Origin: JADLBR01 sp964651705
GTDB lineage: Bacteria; Verrucomicrobiota; Verrucomicrobiia; JADLBR01
Direction: 5' to 3'
Length of the DNA stretch: 64,000 nt
Assembly (NCBI GenBank): GCA_964651705.1
Contig: CAZYWZ010000009.1
Span: 1-64,000 of the forward strand
Position numbers and translations under genes: made by a program. A model generated the notes under the pieces. The model was not told the origin of the DNA, did not search any database, and saw nothing but the letters and a program-made list of their open reading frames with translations. Below are positions 25,010-32,179 of the stretch, piece by piece. The first letter of the stretch is position 1. Every line of letters starts with the position of its first letter.

Positions 25010-26580
25010 ATCATCTATTGCGGGTCGAGGGCGTGAACCTCGACCGGTTCGTATTTGACACCCGGGACCTCTCGACCAATCGCGGCGGCGGGCTGTTGCT
25101 GCTGGATGCGGTGGCGGAAGTCGAGAAGGCGCTTGCCGTTTCCCTAGGGGAGGGGAAGTACAAATCCCTAAGCCGGGGGGCCTCGATGGGGTTGTTCGAA
25201 GTCGAATGCACCGATCCCAAAGCGGTGCTAGACGGGGTGAAAGCCGCCCTTGGAAGCGGTATTTTTGCCCACGCCACCTTCGTGGTGGATCTCGTCGCCA
25301 AGAAGGATTATCCGGCCGACGTCGAGTCGCTCATCGCCGCGAACCGATGGCGGCAGATGCAGGCGGCGTCTCTCGCGGTGCCGAAAGCCAACAACGCGGC
25401 CGACGGCGCACCGATCTCCGGCAGGCCCGCCTGCGACCTCGACGGGCTGCGCCCGGCACAGCAGGGGAAGGACGGCAGCCACACCTTACGCGGCAAGAAG
25501 CTGAGCGAGACCACCTGGCGTCGCCGCGAATATGGACGAGAGCAGAAGCAATCCCGTGAGCAAGAGCAATCATTCTACGAGAAACAGACCGGGATTCGGG
25601 GCCTCCCTGACTTCGCGGAGCATTTCGAGGAGATCGCCACGGGTCTAAAGCCGCTCGAAGGCAAGCTCGCCGTCTTTTACGCCGATGGGAACAACTTCGG
25701 ATCAAAGCAGGCGAAGCTGTGCGGAACGCCCGAAAAGCAGGAGGCCTTTGATTCCTATCTGCGCGGCAAGCGCAAGACGTTCCTGACTGATTTCCTTAAC
25801 CATGCGAAGACCGTTGACCAATGGAGGGGCAAGCGGAAGAACGGCGAGGCGTTCCTCCGCTTCGAGACGCTGCTCTGGGGCGGGGATGAGGTCATGTTTG
25901 TCATGCCCGCCTCGCTCGGGTGGAGCTTCGCCGCGCGGTTCTTCAACTCCTTGGCCGGGATGAATCTCGCCGATGGCAATTCCAAGTTGCCGAAGGGCCA
26001 GTCCTTCCCCCCCACGCCGCTCACCCACGCCGCCGCCCTCGTCTTTTGCCAGCACCACTCGCCCATCCACCGGATCAAGAAACTGGCCAAGGAGCAGATG
26101 GCGGAGTTTGCGAAGGAGGCCGACCGCAGCCGCGATTCGATGGTCGTCGCTGCCCTCGAATCCTTCGATCATCTCGGGACCGGGTTCGAGAACGCAATGC
26201 GCGACCGCTACAAGAGCGCGGTCGATCTGAAGGACATGGTGATGGCTCCGGCGAACGGCAAATCGCTGCACGAGGTGATTTCGGATGTGGCCGAGGGAGT
26301 CTCCGCGCTGCGGCGCTCCCCGGACTTCGCCCGCAGCCAACTCCGTGCTCTGGTTCAAAGCATGATCCGGAAGCCGGCGGAGGCATCAGCACTCGCAGAG
26401 ATTCGGGTAGAGCCTGGCCGGCCCATAAACATCACCTTACCCAAACCCTTCCGCAACGCCTCCGACGACGACAAAGTGACCCTCGTGGACCGAATCCGTC
26501 CCTGCCTCCCCAACGATGCGGCCCTCTGGCTCCAGCTTGAGGAGCTGTGGGATTACGCGCTTCCGGAACCAACGCCATGA
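24994..26580 (+). CDS. cas10: Cas10 (Cmr2-type), HD-less, GGDE palm motif
   Basis: This is a 528-residue large-subunit protein of a type III complex. The palm-1 region reads FDTRDLSTNRGGGLLLLDA (residues 21-39). The palm-2 region has FYADGNNFG (Asp 231) and, after a strand, LLWGGDEVMFVMPA with GGDE at 296-299 in place of the common GGDD. These acidic residues would hold the metals for nucleotide synthesis, so the enzyme is expected to be an active signal synthase. There is no N-terminal HD nuclease and the protein is small for Cas10. The ATG at 24994 has AAGGAG 8 bases upstream and overlaps the CorA gene by 16 bases; an ATGA at 25006 is an alternative. The pairing with CorA matches systems that make SAM-AMP from ATP and SAM. 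Confidence 0.8.
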   Translation: MSQEMNHLLRVEGVNLDRFVFDTRDLSTNRGGGLLLLDAVAEVEKALAVSLGEGKYKSLSRGASMGLFEVECTDPKAVLDGVKAALGSGIFAHATFVVDLVAKKDYPADVESLIAANRWRQMQAASLAVPKANNAADGAPISGRPACDLDGLRPAQQGKDGSHTLRGKKLSETTWRRREYGREQKQSREQEQSFYEKQTGIRGLPDFAEHFEEIATGLKPLEGKLAVFYADGNNFGSKQAKLCGTPEKQEAFDSYLRGKRKTFLTDFLNHAKTVDQWRGKRKNGEAFLRFETLLWGGDEVMFVMPASLGWSFAARFFNSLAGMNLADGNSKLPKGQSFPPTPLTHAAALVFCQHHSPIHRIKKLAKEQMAEFAKEADRSRDSMVVAALESFDHLGTGFENAMRDRYKSAVDLKDMVMAPANGKSLHEVISDVAEGVSALRRSPDFARSQLRALVQSMIRKPAEASALAEIRVEPGRPINITLPKPFRNASDDDKVTLVDRIRPCLPNDAALWLQLEELWDYALPEPTP

Positions 26581-28388
26581 ACCGTCTCTTCCGATTCGAA
26601 ATTGAGGTGAAGCTCCGCGGGCCGGTGCTCACGAAGTCCACCAGTCCTTCGACGTTTGGCTTGGACGCCGCCGTCGCTCGCGATTTTGATGGCACGCCCA
26701 TCCTCCCAGGCACATTGATCGAGGGCCGCATCTGCGAGGCGCTGTTCATCTTGGAGGAAGATCCCCAGCGTCTCACGGAACTCTTTGGGGCTGGGACTGA
26801 CGGCAACCCAACCAACGAGCCGCAGCGCGGCGAGCTGGTGCTCGGGGATTTGATCGCTGGGAGGAAGACCGAAGACGACGAAGAGGAAGTGGCGACCATT
26901 AGCCGGGTGAAAATAGATGCCGAGACCGGCACGGCCGCCGGCGAGATGCTGCGGGTGATCGAGGCACCTTTCGCGCCCGGGGAGGAAGTTACCTTCAAAG
27001 GCAAAGCGCGGATGTTCTGCAAGGACGAGGCGGATGCAAAGGCTGTGGCCACCCTTCTCCAGACGGGGCTCCTCTGGCAGGTTCAGGTGGGTTCACTGCG
27101 GACGACCGGGTTTGGGAGACTCCTGAGTGCCTCTGTTCAGGCGCATGAAGACGAAGCTGATCCGATCCAGATTACCGGCAGCCCCGCCGCTTTGGACCTC
27201 ACGATCACACCGCTCGATCTGCTCTGCATCTCGCAGCCCAAGATCGGCGGCAACCTCTTCGAATCCGAAGACGTTATTCCCGGCAACATGCTTGCGGGCG
27301 CGGTGAAACAGACCGCCGACAAGCTTGGCATCGCCATCCCCGGGTTTGATGACATCCGCTTCCGGCATGCATTTCCCTCGAGGAACGGCACCCGTGCCAT
27401 TCCGATTCCGCTTTCGACCGTCAAGGTGGGAAAAACGCCACGCGATGTGTCGGGTTTTCGCGATCCGGTTCTCTTGCACGACGGAGACGGGAAGCCCGTT
27501 GCTCCCACGTTCCCGATTGACTGGAAAGAGCACGGCGATGTGCTGGAGAAGCTCGGTTGGGCCTTCCCCGCACGCGAGCTGCGCGTGCGCACGGCCATTG
27601 ACAGCGAGAAGCGCACAGCAAGGCGGCAAAGTGACGAAAATGCGGGCGGGGCCCTTTTCGCTTGGGAGATGGTGCATCCGTTCGATGAGGACGAGAATCG
27701 CATCGCGTGGCGCACGCGCATCGATCTGGGAGAGGTGACGGACAAGAAGGGGGTGGTTGAGGCTCTGGCCAAGGTGCTGCCCTATCTCTCTTTCGTCAGC
27801 AAGACCAAGGCACGCTGCAAGGTCGAGGCGACGGCCTGCGATGCCCCCGAGTCACTCCCCGCGGACCACGATTTCGGCAAACAATTCGCCCTGCTCCTGC
27901 GCACGCCTGCGCTGCTGATTGATCCGCGATTCCAGGATGGAGCGAAGGCGAAATCCGGCGCGCTCTCGGCCCGGGAGACATTCGATCTCTACGCCGCGTT
28001 CTGGAAGGAGGTTTCCGGAGGCGCGCTGGAGCTTTCCCACCACTTCGCCAGCCAGTCCGTGGCCGGGGGCAACTATCTGGCAAAGCGGTTTCAAGGGAAG
28101 TTGGGCGGGAACAAGCCGTATGATCCCTACCTCCTCACCGATGCGGGCAGCGTGTTTGTGTTCCGCGTGAAGGATCCCGACACCGCGAGAACGAAAGTCA
28201 ACGAGTGGCTCAAGTCGGGTCTGCCGCTCCCCGGCTGGGCGAAGCAGCGTTTCGGCGAAACGTGGGAGAAGAACCCCTTTATTCCAAACAACGGATTCGG
28301 GGAGGTCTCGCTTCATCAGCCGGAGTTTCCGGCACCGAAGACCCAGTTGATCACCCTGGCTGATCCCATCCTCCCCAAAATGCCATGA
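26577..28388 (+). CDS. Double-RAMP protein: Csm3-like half plus Csx10/Cas5-like half
   Basis: This is a 603-residue protein. The first half shows a RAMP fold with ILPGTLIEGRICEAL, ISRVKIDAETGTAAGEML (the R...I...TG pattern of Cas7-like subunits) and the Gly-rich loop VGSLRTTGFGRL at 171-182. The second half restarts at about residue 205 (LTITPLDLLCISQPKIGGNL, RAIPIPLSTVKVGKT) and ends with a second Gly loop (PNNGFGEVSL), like Csx10/Cas5 subunits. It would form part of the crRNA-binding backbone or cap of the complex. The ATG overlaps the cas10 stop (ATGA). Fusion of two RAMP units in one chain differs from classical Cmr/Csm systems. Confidence 0.75.
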   Translation: MNRLFRFEIEVKLRGPVLTKSTSPSTFGLDAAVARDFDGTPILPGTLIEGRICEALFILEEDPQRLTELFGAGTDGNPTNEPQRGELVLGDLIAGRKTEDDEEEVATISRVKIDAETGTAAGEMLRVIEAPFAPGEEVTFKGKARMFCKDEADAKAVATLLQTGLLWQVQVGSLRTTGFGRLLSASVQAHEDEADPIQITGSPAALDLTITPLDLLCISQPKIGGNLFESEDVIPGNMLAGAVKQTADKLGIAIPGFDDIRFRHAFPSRNGTRAIPIPLSTVKVGKTPRDVSGFRDPVLLHDGDGKPVAPTFPIDWKEHGDVLEKLGWAFPARELRVRTAIDSEKRTARRQSDENAGGALFAWEMVHPFDEDENRIAWRTRIDLGEVTDKKGVVEALAKVLPYLSFVSKTKARCKVEATACDAPESLPADHDFGKQFALLLRTPALLIDPRFQDGAKAKSGALSARETFDLYAAFWKEVSGGALELSHHFASQSVAGGNYLAKRFQGKLGGNKPYDPYLLTDAGSVFVFRVKDPDTARTKVNEWLKSGLPLPGWAKQRFGETWEKNPFIPNNGFGEVSLHQPEFPAPKTQLITLADPILPKMP

Positions 28389-30013
28389 GTAACCAAGCCA
28401 TCGAAAAACAGCGCGACGTCATGCCGTTTCAGAACCGCTGGTTCATCACCGGCACCATCACAACCCGGAGCGAGTTGCATATCGGTGATGGAGGGGCGGG
28501 TGCCATTGAAGACAGGTCGCGCCCCGCGAAGAAGCAGCCCGAGGTAACCAAGGAAAAGGAGGAGTCCGACGCCTCGACGGTTTGCGTGGACGGTAATGGC
28601 CGGGCTTACATCCCCGGATCGGGCCTCAAAGGGGCGGTGCGCGATCTGGCCAGCGATGCCAACGGCACGCTCCGCTCAGGTTTCGAGAAGCTGCTCGGCT
28701 TCCAGAAGCCCGGTGACCCCAATTCCGGGGAGGGCGGCAAGCTCGAGTTCTGGGATGCGTTTCTCGCGTCCAACCCGGCGACATACCCGAGCTACGATCC
28801 GAATAACAAGCTCTCCGACGATGACCGCAGCCGCCCATGGTGGGACGACACGCGCCGCACCTGTGTGGCCGTGAGCGTGTCGCTCGACCGGCGGACCAAG
28901 ACCGCCAAGGAGAACCTGCTCTACCATCTCGAATACGTGCCCGCCGGGGAAACGTTCCGCTTCGAGATCACGGGCGACAACATCGCCGAAGTCGAAATGC
29001 GCGGGTTTCTCGACCTGCTGGCCGCCGTTAAGCAGCTTGGCGCGGAGACTTCGAACGGTTGGGGACGGGTGGAGGTGAAGATCGAGTCGGTGCGGTATCT
29101 CGACGCTGTCGGGCGTGAGGAGTGGAAGAAGAATCCGGTGGCCTTCGATCCCTCGAACCCGCCGGGTTATCTGAAGACCCTGGCGCACAGTGCTGCCGCT
29201 CCGTCCCGGTCCGGCGAAGTTCTGGAGATCACGTTGAACCTTCACATGGAATCCCCGTGGCTGGTACGCGACGCGCGTCACCGTGAGAGGTCGGAGGCGG
29301 GCAAGGGTCTTCCCGAGGGGCAGAAACCCTCCGATGCCGTACCCATCCACGACAAAGATGGCAAGGCATGTGTCCCCTCCAAGAGCTTGCGCGGGGCGCT
29401 TCGCGCGCGCGCCGAGATGATCCTCCGGACGCTCGACTTCCAGATCGAGGGCCACCCAGGCGACATCAAACCCAAGAGCACCAAGGGCAAGCGGGACGTC
29501 GTGGCTGAGGTCAAGGCCATGACCGACCTCGCGGCCAAGCTCTTCGGTTGCGGCGACTGGAAGGCCTGCATCACTGTCCCGCGTCTGGCAGCCACGTCCA
29601 AACCTGAGGAGAAGCCTCAGGAGTTTGTCGGCATCGATCGGTTCACCGGTGGCGCGGCGGACGGCGCCAAGTTCAATGCCGTGCTGGCTGGAATGACCAT
29701 TTTGTCGGGCACCCTCCGGGTCGATCTCGCACGGCTAAGGAAGGTGGACCCAGGTCTTGCCTCCCTCGGCTTGCTGGCGCTCGTCCTGCGTGACCTGGCC
29801 GAAGGCGACATTCCGATCGGCTCCGGATCGGCGAAGGGGCAGGGCTACTGCACGGCCGAGGCCATGATCCAGCACGCCGGGCAGACTTTCGACACGGTCG
29901 ATGCATGGTTTTCAAGCCAACCGCTTGCCGACGCGGTTACCGCGTTCCGGTCCGCGCCGCGTTTAACGCCTCAGGGGACGGCCCCCGCCACAAGTGACAC
30001 GAATCCCGCGTGA
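28385..30013 (+). CDS. Double-RAMP protein: two Cas7/Csm3-like domains in tandem
   Basis: This is a 542-residue protein. The first RAMP domain has RSELHIGDGGAG (28-39), then IPGSGLKGAVRD and a Gly loop AETSNGWGRVEV. The second has HMESPWLVRDARHRE, VPSKSLRGALRARAE, FVGIDRFTGGAADGAKFN and GSGSAKGQGY. The pattern P-S-S-L-(K/R)-G and the later R-T-G box are the Cas7-like backbone signatures of type III complexes. The Asp residues in the first (GDGG) and second (VRDA) domains could be the target-RNA-cleaving residues that sit at each Csm3/Cmr4 repeat. It overlaps the preceding gene by ATGA. Confidence 0.78.
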   Translation: MSNQAIEKQRDVMPFQNRWFITGTITTRSELHIGDGGAGAIEDRSRPAKKQPEVTKEKEESDASTVCVDGNGRAYIPGSGLKGAVRDLASDANGTLRSGFEKLLGFQKPGDPNSGEGGKLEFWDAFLASNPATYPSYDPNNKLSDDDRSRPWWDDTRRTCVAVSVSLDRRTKTAKENLLYHLEYVPAGETFRFEITGDNIAEVEMRGFLDLLAAVKQLGAETSNGWGRVEVKIESVRYLDAVGREEWKKNPVAFDPSNPPGYLKTLAHSAAAPSRSGEVLEITLNLHMESPWLVRDARHRERSEAGKGLPEGQKPSDAVPIHDKDGKACVPSKSLRGALRARAEMILRTLDFQIEGHPGDIKPKSTKGKRDVVAEVKAMTDLAAKLFGCGDWKACITVPRLAATSKPEEKPQEFVGIDRFTGGAADGAKFNAVLAGMTILSGTLRVDLARLRKVDPGLASLGLLALVLRDLAEGDIPIGSGSAKGQGYCTAEAMIQHAGQTFDTVDAWFSSQPLADAVTAFRSAPRLTPQGTAPATSDTNPA

Positions 30014-30028
30014 TCGACTTTTCGTGAC

Positions 30029-30271
30029 ATGAAGAAGATCACCATTCCCATGCCCGACGAACTGGCCCGCAAGACCCGCATCCTTGCCGCCGAAGCTGAT
30101 ACCAGCATGTCGCAGTTCCTCTGCAATCTGGTCGCCGAGAAGGCTGTGTCCTCCGACGAGTACAAGGCGGCGATGAAACGCTGCCTCTCGCGCAAGCGCG
30201 GTGGAGTGAACTTGGCCGGTCAGAAACTGCCCACCCGCGAAGAACTCCAGGAGCGCCATGCACTTCGTTGA
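30029..30271 (+). CDS. Ribbon-helix-helix antitoxin (VapB-like)
   Basis: This is an 80-residue protein starting MKKITIPMPDELARKTRILA, a typical ribbon-helix-helix N-terminus (one DNA-contacting strand followed by two helices), with ADTSMSQFLCNLVAEKA as the second helix. The C-terminal tail would wrap a toxin. It appears intact. Its stop overlaps the ATG of the VapC remnant by 14 bases, the usual vapBC layout. It sits inside the cas operon, 15 bases after the double-Cas7 gene. With the toxin deleted, it may survive as a DNA-binding regulator of the operon or simply keep translation coupled. Confidence 0.75.
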   Translation: MKKITIPMPDELARKTRILAAEADTSMSQFLCNLVAEKAVSSDEYKAAMKRCLSRKRGGVNLAGQKLPTREELQERHALR

Positions 30272-30437
30272 CTCTAATCTGCTCATCATTGCAGCAGCCC
30301 TCGCCCAGGATTGCCGCACCCTGCTTACGGAAGACCTCCAGCACGGCATCCAGATCGGAAGCCTTCGCATCGTCAATCCATTCGCCGCGGACTTCGACCT
30401 CGACGACATCCTGGCCGCACCGGAAGGGCACCCATGA
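30258..30437 (+). pseudogene. VapC PIN toxin with large internal in-frame deletion
   Basis: This is a 59-residue frame. The start MHFVDSNLLI is the first strand of a PIN domain with its first acidic residue (Asp 5). It then jumps directly to AAALAQDCRTLLTEDLQHG and LRIVNPF, the C-terminal part of VapC that carries the last acidic residues. A normal VapC has about 130-140 residues, so roughly 75-80 central residues are lost, in frame. The junction lies in an LIIAAA-like string that occurs twice in intact VapC proteins (after the first strand and in DALIIAAAL), which suggests recombination between short repeats. Nuclease activity is not expected. The TGA overlaps the next cas gene's ATG, so the remnant may persist for translational coupling. 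Confidence 0.7.
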
Positions 30438-32179
30438 GCCAGTTCCACAATCCCTATCATTTCGTGCCAGTTGCCCCAAAACCCAATGCGGGCCTTGCGC
30501 TGGCGGACTTCCCCGGCAGGCTGCCAACTCACCTCTCCCTTGCGTGCCATGCTCCAGGCACGCTCAGTGGCCGCCTCATCGCACGGCTGGAGACGGCCAG
30601 CCCGTTGGTCATCGGCTCGGAGCAAGTGTCAGGGAAGGGAAAACTGCTTCCCGGCGTGGTGAGTCCTTTCAAGATCGGCGGCAAAGCGGCGGTTCCCGGC
30701 TCCTCACTGCGGGGCTTGGTTTCCGCCACCGCAGAGGCCGCCAGCAACTCTGCCTTGCGCGTCCTTTCCGAGAAGGCGTGGGATCGCTGGGAAGATGGGC
30801 ACTACAAGAAGGGGGCACGCTCGAAGAGTTCCCCGGTGAAGGAATTCGAGAAGATTTGCCCTGACTTCGTCCCGCTCGGAAAATCCCACAAGCGGAAGAA
30901 TCTCACGCTCGCGGAGGAGATGTTCGGTTTCGTCGAGCATCGGGAACCGGACAGGAAGTATCGGGATCCGGCTATGGCGATGGCATCCCGCCTTCGCTTC
31001 CACCATGGATTGGCGACCTCGGAGATCAAGCTCGACCGGGTCATGATCTTGAGAGAGTTGTCCGATCCCAAGCCACCCCGAGCCTCGTTTTATTACGAGC
31101 CATCGGCCGCCGCGAAAATCCCCGCTGCCGGCGCGCGCCCGAAGGGACGCAAGTTCTATCTACCCGCCCCGGAGGGTATGAATCTAGCTGTTGATCCGGA
31201 ATCGCAACGCCGGCGAGAGACGCACAAGGAAAGGAAGACCTCCGAGCGGCAGCTCTCAGTGACGCCTGTCCCTGCGGGCAGCGTGTTTTGGTTTGCTGTG
31301 GACTTCACAAGCCTACGGCCCGACGAGTTGGACCTCCTTTGCTACGCTATCCAGCCGCGGGCGTGGTATCTGCATCGTCTGGGTCTTGGAAAGCCGCTCG
31401 GGCTTGGGTTGGTGCGCATCGAGGCCGTCAGTCTTTTCCTGCTAGACCCCGTAGAGCGCTATGGTGGTGTCGAAAACGACACTCTGTTTCCGGAACGGTA
31501 TCCGCAGCGCTGGGTTTCCGAAGATCCCGACTACGGGGGCTGGAAGTCCGACGCTCGGTTTGTGATGGAAGCGGCTTCGGTGACGACGGTCGTCGGGACC
31601 AGATCGCCCGCCGACCGTGTCGACTGTTTCCGGAGGGCCGCAACGTCTTCTGGGCTGGCCGACTGCATCGAGGCGCTCGAAATGCTGGGAAACCGTTCGC
31701 TCGTGCGGCATCCGGTGCACTACCCAGCCCTGGCCGGGCCCGACCTTGAGGATAATCTCTACGAGTGGTTTAGGGACTCCAGCGAGTATTTACCAAGCCT
31801 GCCGAATGCTGGAACGCTCCCCACTCTTTCCCGGAGTGGCGGGAGTTCCGGCGGATCTGGCGCTCTCGCGAAGCCCCCAGCTGGCCCGGGAAAGTCGGGC
31901 GCCTCCGCCGTCGCCAAGCCACCCAAGGTAGGAGAAGTCGTGTTGGCCAAAGTGGAAGATTACCTCAAATCGAAGACCGGTGCCTTCTTCGCCGTCAGGC
32001 TCGATGTGAGTGGCCACCCGGGCTTCCTGCACGCCGCTAAATTGGGTCAGGGATACGTGGACGACATCCGCAACAAACTGACCAAGGGGAAAACGATCCG
32101 GGTCCGCCTCACCGCGCTTCAAGACCCCAAAGGCAAGCCGATCCTCCAATGCACGATGAAAGGAGTGCCCCAGTCATGA
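30434..32179 (+). CDS. TIGR03986-type RAMP protein with C-terminal OB/S1-like domain
   Basis: This is a 581-residue protein. It begins MSQFHNPYHFVPV, the NPYNFV-type start of the TIGR03986 CRISPR RAMP family. RAMP signatures follow: VPGSSLRGLVSATAEA, MASRLRFHHG, FWFAVDFTSLRPDELDLLCY and the Gly loop LGLGKPLGLGLVRI. After a Gly/Ser/Pro linker (about 490-520) comes a C-terminal domain (VGEVVLAKVEDYLKSKTGAF, KGKTIRVRLT) that looks like an OB fold of S1 type and could bind RNA. It is a backbone or cap subunit of the type III complex. It is coupled to the VapC remnant by ATGA and overlaps the next gene by ATGA. Confidence 0.75.
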   Translation: MSQFHNPYHFVPVAPKPNAGLALADFPGRLPTHLSLACHAPGTLSGRLIARLETASPLVIGSEQVSGKGKLLPGVVSPFKIGGKAAVPGSSLRGLVSATAEAASNSALRVLSEKAWDRWEDGHYKKGARSKSSPVKEFEKICPDFVPLGKSHKRKNLTLAEEMFGFVEHREPDRKYRDPAMAMASRLRFHHGLATSEIKLDRVMILRELSDPKPPRASFYYEPSAAAKIPAAGARPKGRKFYLPAPEGMNLAVDPESQRRRETHKERKTSERQLSVTPVPAGSVFWFAVDFTSLRPDELDLLCYAIQPRAWYLHRLGLGKPLGLGLVRIEAVSLFLLDPVERYGGVENDTLFPERYPQRWVSEDPDYGGWKSDARFVMEAASVTTVVGTRSPADRVDCFRRAATSSGLADCIEALEMLGNRSLVRHPVHYPALAGPDLEDNLYEWFRDSSEYLPSLPNAGTLPTLSRSGGSSGGSGALAKPPAGPGKSGASAVAKPPKVGEVVLAKVEDYLKSKTGAFFAVRLDVSGHPGFLHAAKLGQGYVDDIRNKLTKGKTIRVRLTALQDPKGKPILQCTMKGVPQS

